Shown here: one piece after another, positions 1-7,397 of the stretch
Position numbering within the stretch: position 1 is the first letter of the stretch
Layout: every line of letters begins with the position of its first letter
NCBI GenBank assembly: GCA_964610175.1
Contig: CAZSVE010000083.1
Span: 1-13,822, forward strand
From: CAZSVE01 sp964610175
GTDB taxonomy: Bacteria; Pseudomonadota; Gammaproteobacteria; HK1
DNA length: 13,822 nucleotides
Direction: 5' to 3'
Position numbers and translations under genes: made by a program
The notes under the pieces: generated by a model
Told to the model about the DNA's origin: nothing
Database searches by the model: none
Seen by the model: only the letters and a program-made list of their open reading frames with translations

Positions 1-50
1 GGGGCCTTTCACTATTTTATTCACTTTACCCACACGATCTGGGGAAGAGC

Positions 51-182
51 CTAATATTTAACCTCACCAATAGTAAGCACATTTTCTTGGTTGTCTTTAG
101 CAATTACCGTCCCTCCTGCCATACAGAAAATCAAAGAGACGAATATTGCTAACCAGTAACTATCGGACAATTTGTGGCGCAT
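51..182 (-). CDS. Short secreted-peptide ORF (43 aa), possibly the frameshifted start of a longer gene
   Basis: The product is unrecognised. The ORF starts with ATG at 182, preceded by a strong ribosome binding site (AAGGAG seven to eight bases upstream). The N-terminus is a plausible signal peptide: MRHK, then a hydrophobic run (WLAIFVSLIFCMAGG), then a short polar tail ending in GEVKY. It lies 77 bp downstream of the solute-binding protein gene on the same strand and is clearly more AT-rich than that gene. The stop (TAG, 51-53) falls inside TATTAGGC. If one T is restored, the frame continues as LGSSPDRVGK... without a stop to the window edge, so this may be the first exported segment of a longer protein broken by a one-base loss, or by a sequencing error. 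The start and leader are convincing; the function is unknown. Confidence 0.4.
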   Translation of the reverse strand: MRHKLSDSYWLAIFVSLIFCMAGGTVIAKDNQENVLTIGEVKY

Positions 183-259
183 TTAGAATCTCCTTCAGTT
201 GGAAACCACTAAGGATCCCTCCTTAACATCTTCGAAAAGCATCATAGGCCAGTATCCTG

Positions 260-2104
260 TCACTCCACCAACCTCCCGGCCTTTTCCTCATCGTACCACC
301 ATCGATGCAGAGAGACGCCGGTGGGCGCGGTGTGTTTTGGGCGGGAGAATTTGTCCCAGTACAGGATGCGATCCGCGGTGTGGTGCCAGTTGGGGATCAC
401 GTAATGCCCGTGTAGCAGCACGCGATCCAGGGCGCGGGTGCGTGTCACCAGGGTGGGGCGATCCGGGGACTTGATGAGGAGTTCGATGAGTTCGTCGACC
501 ACTTCGTCCCGGATGCCTGCGAAATTGCGTGCCGCGGGGCTGTCGGCGCTGGCGCTCGACCAGTAATTGCGTTGTTCGTTGCCGGGGGAGTTGGATTGTC
601 CCCAGATGCCGACGAACATGTCGAAGTCGAAGGCGCGCAGGCGATTGATGTATTGGGAGGAGTCCACGAGCCGCACGGAGACCTCCAGCCCCAAGCGTTT
701 GAGGTTCCGAACGAAGGGCAGCACTACCCGCTCGAATTGCTTGCTCACCAGCAGGATCTCGAATCCCATGGGCTCTCCGCTATCCATGCGCACCCGCCGC
801 ATGTCCCGAATTACCCAACCGGCTTCCTCGAGGAGCCTTGCCGCGCGCAGCAGATTTTCCCGTGGCCAGCCATCGCCACTGGTGGTCGGGGCGCGGTAGG
901 GCGTGGTGAACACCTCATGGGGGATCCTGTCGCGATAGGGTGATAGTACGGTGAGTTCATCCGTGGACGGGAGACCGGTGGCGGCGAGCTCCGAATTGGC
1001 GAAATAGCTTTCGGTTCTCGTGTACTGACTGAAGAAGAGGTTCTTGTCGATCCATTGGAAATCCATGGCGAGGGAGATCGCCTGGCGTACCTTTTTGTCC
1101 TTGAATACGGGGCGGCGCGTGTTCATGACGAATGCCTGCATCCCGGCGGGGCGACGATGGGGAATGGATTCCTTGATGAGGCGGCCCTGGCGCACGGCGG
1201 GGATGCGGTAATCCAGGGCCCAGGCCTTGGCCTGGTTTTCCAGGCGGTAGTCTATGTCGCCGGCCTTCAAGGCCTCGCGGATCACGGTGGCGTCCCGGTA
1301 ATAGTCGTAATGGATGGTTTGGAAGTTGTAGTGGCCGCGGTGAACGGGTAGATCGGTCCCCCAATAGTCTTGGATCCGTTGGAAGATCACGCGGCGCCCC
1401 GGATCGAAGGAGGTGATTCGATAGGGACCACTGCCCAGGGGTGGTTGTAATGTGGTGCGGGAAAAGTCGCGCCCCTGCCAGTAATGTTTGGGCAACACAC
1501 GCATTTGTCCCACGATGAGAGGGAGTTCCCGGTTGCCCGATTCCTTGAAGGTGAATTTGACGCGCCGCTGGTCGAGCTTTTCCACCCCGGCGACGCTGGC
1601 GTAGTAGAAACGGAACGAAGGGTGCCCTTGGGTGATGAGGGTATCGAAGGTCCAGATGACGTCCTCGGGGGTGATGGGCCGGCCATCGTGCCAGCGGGCA
1701 TCGGGGCGTAGGGTAAAGATGACCCAGCTGCGGTCTTCGGAGGTATCGATACACTCCGCGATGAGGCCGTATTCCGTGAAGGGTTCATCGGCGCTGGCGA
1801 CGAGCAATGGGTCGTAGAGGAGGCCGAGCCCGCTGGCGGCATTTCCCTTGGGGATGAATTCATGAAAGCTGTCGAAGGTGCCCTGGACGGCAAGGCGAAT
1901 AGCGCCGCCTTTGGGGGCATGGGGGTCGACATAATCGAAGTGCTTGAAGTCGAAGGCGTATTTGGGTTGGCCGTGTAGCGCCAGGGAATGACGGCAGGCG
2001 GGGTCTGTGGCTGCCGAGGCGCCAAAGGCGCCATGGGCGAGCGCTATGGCGAGGAGGATGGTCAGTGTCCGGTGTAAAGGGAAGTCGATGGTGTTTCGAG
2101 GCAT
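260..2104 (-). CDS. YejA-like extracellular solute-binding protein, family 5 (ABC oligopeptide-type)
   Basis: Periplasmic binding protein of an ABC importer of the SBP_bac_5 family, closest in style to YejA, which serves peptide or microcin C-type uptake. From the chosen Met (2104) the sequence gives a signal peptide (MPRNTIDF..., hydrophobic LTILLAIALAHGAFG, cleavage near ASAA). The mature domain begins with family-typical text (LHGQPKYAFDFKHFDYVDPH, APKGG) and ends with VIPNWHH...YWDKF and WWYD, as in YejA proteins. Length is about 614 aa, normal for the family. An upstream Met at 2203 would add 33 charged residues before the signal peptide, but would place the start only 6 bp after the ectD stop; the signal peptide argues for 2104. 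No permease or ATPase gene (yejB, E, F) is adjacent. The position after ectD suggests co-transcription, but ligand specificity for ectoines is not shown; known ectoine importers are of other types. Confidence 0.88.
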   Translation of the reverse strand: MPRNTIDFPLHRTLTILLAIALAHGAFGASAATDPACRHSLALHGQPKYAFDFKHFDYVDPHAPKGGAIRLAVQGTFDSFHEFIPKGNAASGLGLLYDPLLVASADEPFTEYGLIAECIDTSEDRSWVIFTLRPDARWHDGRPITPEDVIWTFDTLITQGHPSFRFYYASVAGVEKLDQRRVKFTFKESGNRELPLIVGQMRVLPKHYWQGRDFSRTTLQPPLGSGPYRITSFDPGRRVIFQRIQDYWGTDLPVHRGHYNFQTIHYDYYRDATVIREALKAGDIDYRLENQAKAWALDYRIPAVRQGRLIKESIPHRRPAGMQAFVMNTRRPVFKDKKVRQAISLAMDFQWIDKNLFFSQYTRTESYFANSELAATGLPSTDELTVLSPYRDRIPHEVFTTPYRAPTTSGDGWPRENLLRAARLLEEAGWVIRDMRRVRMDSGEPMGFEILLVSKQFERVVLPFVRNLKRLGLEVSVRLVDSSQYINRLRAFDFDMFVGIWGQSNSPGNEQRNYWSSASADSPAARNFAGIRDEVVDELIELLIKSPDRPTLVTRTRALDRVLLHGHYVIPNWHHTADRILYWDKFSRPKHTAPTGVSLHRWWYDEEKAGRLVE

Positions 2105-2209
2105 GGAGTCGAGGCCCCTGTCCTTTTTGTCATCCTTGCCGGAATGACTGTTCGATTTGCGAAGAGCGGAGAAGGGATATTCCCTTGCCTGGGTTGTCTT
2201 CATCGTAGA

Positions 2210-3127
2210 CTACTGGAAATGATTTTCCACGGATTCCAATGGTGTGAAATTCGTATTGCGTAAGAATTCCGGTCGCGGGTTTCGTGCCCCGAATGGTTCG
2301 TCCTCGGGTGTGTTTTCCACACTGTTGTAGACGAACATGAGGTTGATTCGATCCCAGGGAGATATGTTGTCGGGTGAGCCGTGCATGATATTGGCTTCGT
2401 GAAACATCAGCGTGCCTGGTGAACCGTAGGCACCGATGAGCCCGCCTTGTTCTACCAATTCTCGAATGGACTTTGCGCTCGGAATGCCGTATTCCTGTTT
2501 GCGCAACGAGGCCTTATGGTGTTCCCTGGGGGTCTTGCCCGCACAGGAGACGAAACGTTTATGAGACCCGGGCACCAGATAGATCGGTCCATTGAATTCG
2601 TTATTGGTCGTCAACATTAGCCAGCCGGTTAGCATGCGGCACCTGGGTACACCGTCTTCGGCATGCCAGGTTTCGAAATCGGAATGCCAGGGAAAAGATT
2701 TGCCATGATAAGCCGATTTGATATTGATGCGCCCATGGTGAATATAGACTGGGCTTCCCAGCAGTTGAGTGACTTTATCGAGAATACGATGATCACGGGA
2801 GAGACGATCGAATAGGCTGCTGAATCCGTGTGGATTGAAGATAGAGCGCACCACGGCATTGCCGGGTTCCCGGATTACTTCCTGGCGTTCCTGCAACTCG
2901 GGTAATTCCCGGATCCTGTGGAGTTCCTCGATGAATAGTTTTACCTCGTGTGGAGAGAAGAAAGCGGGAAATATCAGGAAGCCGTTTTTTTCGTAGAGAT
3001 CGATCTGTTCTGGATCCAGACCGAGCGGTGATTGTTTGTCTCTTTCACCAAAGACGATTGGGTCAGGCCTTTCCAGAATGATTTCCGTTTCTCCCCTTGT
3101 TGGGTATGAATCTAGTTTCGGATTCAC
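2210..3127 (-). CDS. ectD: Ectoine 5-hydroxylase
   Basis: Cytoplasmic Fe(II)/2-oxoglutarate dioxygenase that converts ectoine to 5-hydroxyectoine. The diagnostic EctD signature FPWHSDFETWHAEDGVP is at residues 145-161. It supplies the iron ligands H148 and D150; the third ligand is H249 (IMHGSPDN) and R260 is placed to bind 2-oxoglutarate. The length of 305 aa matches the family (about 300). The start is GTG at 3127, with a GGAG ribosome binding site about eight bases upstream. It follows ectC on the same strand after an unusually long 215-bp gap, so it may have its own promoter or be read through from ectC. All active-site residues I can check are present, so the enzyme should work. Confidence 0.95.
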   Translation of the reverse strand: MNPKLDSYPTRGETEIILERPDPIVFGERDKQSPLGLDPEQIDLYEKNGFLIFPAFFSPHEVKLFIEELHRIRELPELQERQEVIREPGNAVVRSIFNPHGFSSLFDRLSRDHRILDKVTQLLGSPVYIHHGRINIKSAYHGKSFPWHSDFETWHAEDGVPRCRMLTGWLMLTTNNEFNGPIYLVPGSHKRFVSCAGKTPREHHKASLRKQEYGIPSAKSIRELVEQGGLIGAYGSPGTLMFHEANIMHGSPDNISPWDRINLMFVYNSVENTPEDEPFGARNPRPEFLRNTNFTPLESVENHFQ

Positions 3128-3276
3128 GTTGGCACTCCAAATTTATTCCTGGTGGAGCTTTGCCTCGAGCGGGCAGAGCATGAGTTGGAAATTTACGTAA
3201 AATCGATACCATAACGACTCGGCACATTTACGGGGATGACCGGGGGATCGACAAATCGAATGATCCAAGGGAAATC

Positions 3277-3300
3277 TCGGTATATGGGTCGGTATATGGG
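3277..3300. repeat. 12-bp perfect tandem duplication in the ectC-ectD gap
   Basis: The unit TCGGTATATGGG occurs twice back to back. It lies in the 215-bp interval between ectC and ectD, which holds no convincing gene. No role is visible. Confidence 0.8.
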
Positions 3301-3342
3301 GCTGTGCAAGCATTCCGTCCGACGGTATTCGATTTGGCGGTT

Positions 3343-3753
3343 TCAATCGGCAGCCGCTGTATTTTCTTGGATCGACGGATACGAGCCCTCGCTGTCATGC
3401 GTTTCTGTACCAATCAAGGCCGGGTTGAAGACACAGATGAGACGCATGTTGGATTTTGCGCGCAGATAGTGACGTTCGTGGTTGTCGAGGGCATACAGGA
3501 CGCCATCGGATATGGAATGTATTTCTCCGGTTTCCAGATCTTCGATCTCTCCTTCACCGGCCACACAATAAACGGCTTCTACATGGTTTTTGTAATGGAT
3601 GTAAGTCTCCGTACCGGCAAGAATCGCAGTGTCGTGAAGTGAAAACCCCATCTTTTCGCGGTGCAGAAGCAATCTCCGGCTAATCCAGTTGCCGTTGTTT
3701 GCCATTACCTCCCGTTCAGTTTGCATGATTTCATGAAGTCGCCGAACGATCAT
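3343..3753 (-). CDS. ectC: L-ectoine synthase
   Basis: Cytoplasmic cupin-fold enzyme that closes N-gamma-acetyl-L-2,4-diaminobutyrate to ectoine, the last step of ectoine synthesis. Starting at Met 3753 the protein begins MIVRRLHEI, the usual EctC N-terminus, and is 136 aa (family about 130). The cupin metal-ligand positions known from EctC correspond to E59 (HVEAVYC), Y87 (LYALD) and H95 (NHERHYLRA), all present. A purine-rich site (GGGGGA) lies about ten bases upstream. The frame is open for 30 more codons to a Met at 3843, but those residues do not look like EctC. Unusually, ectC is not downstream of ectB: ectA-ectB lie 1.6 kb away on the other strand. Confidence 0.95.
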   Translation of the reverse strand: MIVRRLHEIMQTEREVMANNGNWISRRLLLHREKMGFSLHDTAILAGTETYIHYKNHVEAVYCVAGEGEIEDLETGEIHSISDGVLYALDNHERHYLRAKSNMRLICVFNPALIGTETHDSEGSYPSIQENTAAAD

Positions 3754-3938
3754 GAGACTTTTCCCCCTACGGTTTCTTTTCAAGGATTTTTGGCAAGCTT
3801 CTTTAGCAAAGCCCTGCCGTGGGAATTCTACTACCCGGATCATTCCTCGACCGTGGATCGTTCTACCATCTCTTCGAGGCCCGCTTCCAATTCTTCATCG
3901 GAGAAACTCGTCGGCGTGGACATAGGGGGCTGTCCCGG

Positions 3939-4050
3939 TTTGTTTATTTCCCGCTCGGCTTCACGATTGGATCAAGTTTTTCAAGGCGTCGATTCCGGCT
4001 TGCCAAGCCTTGATCATGCTTCATCGGTTTGAGGCGAAACATCGCTGGAT
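3939..4050 (+). repeat. Dispersed repeat A, copy 1
   Basis: The first 23 bases (3939-3961) are identical to 7205-7227 downstream of ectB. The copy continues with a diverged form of the GAGTCGAGTTTT block and ends in CATCGG..GAGGCGAA..ATCGCT at about 4026-4049, which matches the ends of copies 3 and 4. It sits upstream of ectC, between ectC and the small ORF at 4021-4200, whose last codons it supplies. Confidence 0.7.
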
Positions 4051-4200
4051 GACTGATTTTATCCAGGACAGCCCCTTTTTATAAGTCGTCGGAATATTGG
4101 CCGATGCTGCCAGTGCGGCCGCGAAAACCCTTGTTCCCTTTGTCGCAAGCCGATCGCGTTTTTTCGACTCCGTGGGTGGAAAAGCGGGCTTTTTTGCCAT
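4021..4200 (-). CDS. Small basic protein of unknown function (59 aa)
   Basis: The product is unrecognised. ATG at 4200 is preceded by GGAG with a six-base spacer, a near-ideal ribosome binding site, which is the main reason to list it. The product is rich in Lys and Arg (MAKKPAF..., ESKKRDR...), has a small Ala-rich stretch (RVFAAALAASA) and ends in IQRCFASNR. The final codons lie inside repeat A copy 1, where the other copies would encode similar RGFASDR or RSFASN endings, so the C-terminus may come from the inserted repeat. It diverges from the MATE remnant that starts at 4253. It could be a chance ORF or a stub of a longer gene truncated by the repeat. Confidence 0.3.
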   Translation of the reverse strand: MAKKPAFPPTESKKRDRLATKGTRVFAAALAASANIPTTYKKGLSWIKSVIQRCFASNR

Positions 4201-4252
4201 CCTGTTCTCCGGTCTTGGTGGTATTGAATAGTATCGAGGGGTACCTTCGGCA

Positions 4253-5050
4253 TTGACAACCGATATATCCGGATCCACGGCCCTATTCGGTTCGGAGTTC
4301 CGAGCGATAATAAAAATGGCTTTGCCACTGGGTATCGGATATGGAGGTTGGGTACTGATTGGGATTACGGATGCCATCATGCTCGGTCGCTTCGACCCAC
4401 TTGCATCGAGCGCTGCCGGACTTGCCCTGTCCTTTTACGACATCATCATCACCATCGGGTTCGGGATATTGTTTCCTGTCACGATACTTGTCTCCAGGCT
4501 GATCGAATCGATGCGGTCACGGATGGTGCCAAAGCTTATTCGACAGGGATTGTGGGTTTGTGGAATCCTATCCGCGACCGCGCGCGTGGCGAGTGTCTGT
4601 GTTCGTGATCGACAAGGTTGCGCGGGTGTTTGGCGCATATTCGATAGCGCTACCTCGATGTTCCTTTTAATCACATTGCCGCTGATCGCGATGGTTTTTA
4701 CTTTCCCGGAATGGATTGTCATGTTATTTATCGATTCCGACACGCCGACAACCGGGAAGCTTGTGTTATCGGCTATTCCTGTCATCATATTGGCTGCCAC
4801 CTTCATTGTTGTCGATGGTCTGCGCGCAGTCGCCAACCACACATTGGCCGGGCTATCGGACATGAAGGTCCCGGCCCTGATTTCCGGCATCGTTTATTGG
4901 GGGATAGCGCTCCCCGCTGGGATGCCATTGGGATTCGTGATGGATTTCGGTGTCTCGGGGTTTTGGATGGGACTGATACTTGGCATGGCTATCGTCACGG
5001 TATGTTACGTAGTACGCATTCGCTGGGTGATGCAAAGAGCCCGCTCATGA
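4253..5050 (+). pseudogene. MATE-family multidrug/Na+ antiporter with a large internal deletion
   Basis: MATE exporters have about 450 residues and 12 membrane helices; this reading frame has 265. Residues 1 to about 100 match the N-terminal start (IIKMALPLGIGYGGWVLIGI, TDAIMLGRF, then ...LIRQGLW). Residues from about 130 match the C-terminal third (FPEWIVMLFIDSD, VVDGLRAVANHTLAGLSDMK, then SGFWMGLILGMA). The middle, roughly 200 residues with the central helices, is missing, and the join near 4580-4660 reads ARVASVCVRDRQGCAG, which does not look like a membrane helix. The frame is nonetheless open throughout, with a TTG start at 4253. Transport function is very unlikely. It separates the ectC-ectD half from the ectA-ectB half of the pathway. 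Confidence 0.75.
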
Positions 5051-5078
5051 ACCGAATCGATTGGCAACCCGAATCATT

Positions 5079-5120
5079 CGTTTATTTCCCGATCAGCTTC
5101 GCAAGTGCGTCAAGTTTCAA
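5079..5120 (+). repeat. Dispersed repeat A, copy 2 (5' part only)
   Basis: Positions 5079-5100 match the start of repeat A with few changes (CGTTTATTTCCC...CAGCTTC). Positions 5100-5117 (GCAAGTGCGTCAAGTTT) match the next block of copy 4. The hairpin end is absent; the copy runs directly into repeat B copy 1. Confidence 0.65.
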
Positions 5121-5207
5121 AGTATCGGAAAAAAAAATCCCGAGAGAACCGCCGGGTGTGCCAAGCCCCACCCCGCTTCGGCCTTGGCGCGAAGCGCTGA
5201 CATGTTC
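5121..5207 (+). repeat. Dispersed repeat B, copy 1, with an internal inverted repeat
   Basis: It aligns along its length with 9146-9234: shared GTATCGGAAAAA, CGAGAGAAC, CCCGCTTC, GGCGCGAAGC and ACATGTTC in the same order and spacing. A 7-bp stem (CGCTTCG 5174-5180 with CGAAGCG 5190-5196) lies in the middle. Together with copy 2 of repeat A it fills much of the 316-bp gap before ectA. The rest of that gap (5208-5366) shows no gene and no promoter I would trust. Confidence 0.7.
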
Positions 5208-5366
5208 CAAAACAATGATTTTGCTTTTTTTTCTACCCTGCCAACGCCAAACCACACTGAGTTTTTTCCGATATTCGTCCCATTTGCCACTCCCATTGCA
5301 CAGTGTGTCATGTACTCGGATAATCATTCGACCTGCTGCGATAAGTTCCCCGAATAGATCCGAATC

Positions 5367-5870
5367 ATGCTCCCCGATACAACCATAACGTTCCGCTCGC
5401 CCAGAATCACCGATGGCGCGGCCATATGGCGACTGGTCCGGGAAATCGAGGCATTCGATCTGAACTCCCCGTATGCCTACTTCGTGTTCGGCGAGCACTT
5501 CGCCGGAACCTGCGTGGTAGCGGTGCGCAATGACGCGATTGTGGGGTTCGTATTGGCCTATATCCCGCCGATTTTCCCCGATTCTCTCTTTGTCTGGCAG
5601 GTGGGCACCGCGAAAACCACACGCAGACAAGGACTGGCGCTGCAGATGATACTGACCATCTTACGACGGAGATCTTGCCGCCATATCGAGTCTCTTCGAA
5701 CCACCGTTACACCATCGAACAGGCCATCGCGGGCATTGTTTACCGCCGTGGCGCGGTTGGTGGGTGGTAAGCTCGAGGAGCAGTCGGAATACCTGCGCGC
5801 CGAGTGGTTCCCGGAACATAACCATGAGGCGGAGTCGCTGTTCGTCATCAGCCCGATTCGATTGGCGTAA
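5367..5870 (+). CDS. ectA: L-2,4-diaminobutyrate N-gamma-acetyltransferase
   Basis: GNAT-fold enzyme that acetylates L-2,4-diaminobutyrate with acetyl-CoA, the second step of ectoine synthesis. The EctA hallmarks are clear: ITDGAAIWRLVREIEAFDLN (residues 14-33), the block GEHFAGTCVVA (42-52), IPPIFPDSLFVWQVG (66-80), the acetyl-CoA loop RRQGLAL (86-92) and TTVTPSNRPSRALF (112-125). The 167-aa length is normal. The start is ATG at 5367, without a strong ribosome binding site. ectB follows after 53 bp on the same strand, so they form a two-gene operon lacking ectC. Upstream DNA is repeat-derived, so the usual osmotically controlled promoter is not recognisable. Confidence 0.94.
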   Translation: MLPDTTITFRSPRITDGAAIWRLVREIEAFDLNSPYAYFVFGEHFAGTCVVAVRNDAIVGFVLAYIPPIFPDSLFVWQVGTAKTTRRQGLALQMILTILRRRSCRHIESLRTTVTPSNRPSRALFTAVARLVGGKLEEQSEYLRAEWFPEHNHEAESLFVISPIRLA

Positions 5871-5923
5871 CCCAGAATCGTTATGACAGTCGCCGACATT
5901 CCAAAAGGCATACGACTTTTTTT

Positions 5924-7171
5924 ATGGAAATCTTCGAGGAACTAGAATCCAATGTACGGAGCTATGTCCGTTTATTCCCCGCCGTTTTCGATACCGCGCA
6001 GGGGAGCTGTTTGTTCGATGATCTGGGTAATCGCTTCATCGATTTCTTCGCCGGCGGCGGCGCGCTCAATTACGGACACAACCATCCCACGGTCAAAAAG
6101 GCCCTTATCGATTATCTGAAAAGGGATGGCGTCATGCACAGCCTGGACAAGGCCACGGTGGCCAAGCGCGCCTTTCTGCGAAAATTTCGAGACACTATCC
6201 TGACGCCGCGGAACCTCACCTATAAGATACAGTTCATCGGCCCCACGGGCACCGATGCGGTGGAAGCCGCCCTGAGGCTGGCTCGTAGGGTAAAACGACG
6301 CGCTAGTATCGTTGCCTTCACCAACGCTTATCACGGTATGACCCTGGGATCGCTGGCGGTAACCGGAAACGATTTTTACCGGAACGAATATGATGGCGTG
6401 CAAGGCAATACCAGCTTCTTCCCCTTCGATGGCTATCTCGGCCCCGATGTGGATACGATCGACTATCTGCGCGGGTTCATCTCGGATGGCGGCAGCGGCG
6501 TGGATTTGCCCGCGGCCATCATCGTCGAAGCCGTGCAGGGCGAAGGTGGCGTCAATATCGCCAGACCGGCGTGGCTGCGCAAACTGGAAAGGCTCTGTCG
6601 CGATTTCGACATCCTGTTGATTATCGATGACATCCAGATGGGCAACGGGCGCACCGGCGCCTTCTTCAGTTTCGAGGAGGCCGCAATCCGGCCCGACATG
6701 GTCATTTTGTCCAAATCCATCGCCGGTGGCCTGCCCATGGCCATTCTTTTGATGCGACCGGAGCTGGATCGGTGGCGGCCGGGTGAGCATACCGGGACTT
6801 TCCGTGGTAACAACCTCGCCTTTGTCGCTGCAACCGAGTTATTGGCCTATTGGGACGACGACCAACTATCGAAATCCGTCGCCTACAGGGGTGAAATCAT
6901 GGACAAGGCATTGCAAGGGATCGCCACTGGATACCCGGAATTATCCATGGCGGTTCGGGGTCGAGGCATGATCTGGGGGCTGGAATTCCCGCAGCGAGGC
7001 CTTGCAGCCAAGGTGTCCAGGAGATGCTTTGAGGGTGGACTCCTCATAGAAACCGCCGGCACCAGAAACCAGGTACTGAAATTCCTTCCCCCGCTGATCA
7101 TGGAGGAAGATCTCCTGAGAAAGGGGCTGCGGATCATCGACGATGCCATCGCTGCCCTGGCCCGGGGGTAA
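5924..7171 (+). CDS. ectB: Diaminobutyrate-2-oxoglutarate transaminase
   Basis: PLP-dependent class III aminotransferase that makes L-2,4-diaminobutyrate from aspartate-4-semialdehyde and glutamate, the first committed ectoine step. The EctB-type N-terminus runs from FEELESNVRSYVRLFPAVFD through the GPTGTDAVEAALRLAR phosphate-binding region (residues 106-121). After these come VEAVQGEGG (201-209), the cofactor aspartates in IIDDIQMGNGRTG (233-245) and the PLP lysine K264 (LSKSIAGG). The length of 415 aa is typical. The start is ATG at 5924 after a run of T; the nearest purine-rich site (AAAAGG) is rather far upstream. The last 44 codons plus about 30 bp of downstream sequence recur inverted at 13366-13533. 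Confidence 0.95.
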   Translation: MEIFEELESNVRSYVRLFPAVFDTAQGSCLFDDLGNRFIDFFAGGGALNYGHNHPTVKKALIDYLKRDGVMHSLDKATVAKRAFLRKFRDTILTPRNLTYKIQFIGPTGTDAVEAALRLARRVKRRASIVAFTNAYHGMTLGSLAVTGNDFYRNEYDGVQGNTSFFPFDGYLGPDVDTIDYLRGFISDGGSGVDLPAAIIVEAVQGEGGVNIARPAWLRKLERLCRDFDILLIIDDIQMGNGRTGAFFSFEEAAIRPDMVILSKSIAGGLPMAILLMRPELDRWRPGEHTGTFRGNNLAFVAATELLAYWDDDQLSKSVAYRGEIMDKALQGIATGYPELSMAVRGRGMIWGLEFPQRGLAAKVSRRCFEGGLLIETAGTRNQVLKFLPPLIMEEDLLRKGLRIIDDAIAALARG

Positions 7172-7204
7172 CATCGGGGAGAATCGCATTTCCCGACCTA
7201 TTGA

Positions 7205-7305
7205 TTTGTTTATTTCCCGCTCGGCTTTACGAATGAGTCGAGTTTTAACGGTTCTTTACTAGCGCAGGATTATGGTTCATCGGTCCGAGGCGAAGCCTCG
7301 CTAGA
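7205..7305 (+). repeat. Dispersed repeat A, copy 3, with terminal hairpin
   Basis: This is the best-preserved copy: a 23-bp start identical to copy 1, then GAATGAGTCGAGTTTT, then the end CCGAGGCGAAGCCTCGCTAG. A 6-bp stem (CGAGGC 7286-7291, GCCTCG 7295-7300) closes on a GAA loop. It lies between the convergent genes ectB and the coiled-coil nuclease-like gene and could act as a transcription barrier. It lacks a T-tract, so it is not a standard intrinsic terminator. Confidence 0.75.
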
Positions 7306-7397
7306 TCATGGTCCATCGGGGGCCGTTTGGGGAGCGGTGCGAACCATACCATTGGAGATTTTGCAGGCAGGACCTTCCGCCCACGGGGAAAGCCGCG

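Noticed and set aside
210..225. Short inverted repeat TAAGGA-TCCC-TCCTTA after the solute-binding protein gene
   Set aside because: The 6-bp AT-rich stem is weak and no T-tract follows on the minus strand, so a terminator call is not supported.
957..2034. Long minus-strand frames overlapping the solute-binding protein gene (957-1754 and 1387-2034)
   Set aside because: They are other-frame readings of the same gene, rich in Pro, Arg and Ser as expected for shadow frames, with no domain.
3840..3923. A 27-codon minus-strand ORF (MSTPTSFSDEELEAG...) whose stop overlaps an upstream in-frame ATG of ectC in an ATGA arrangement
   Set aside because: There is no ribosome binding site and no recognisable family, and the ectC start that fits the family is 90 bp further down, so the coupling is probably accidental.
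5082..5630. A 182-codon minus-strand frame across repeat B and the start of ectA
   Set aside because: It overlaps the clear ectA gene antisense and shares its peptide with the repeat B copy only because the DNA repeat is shared.
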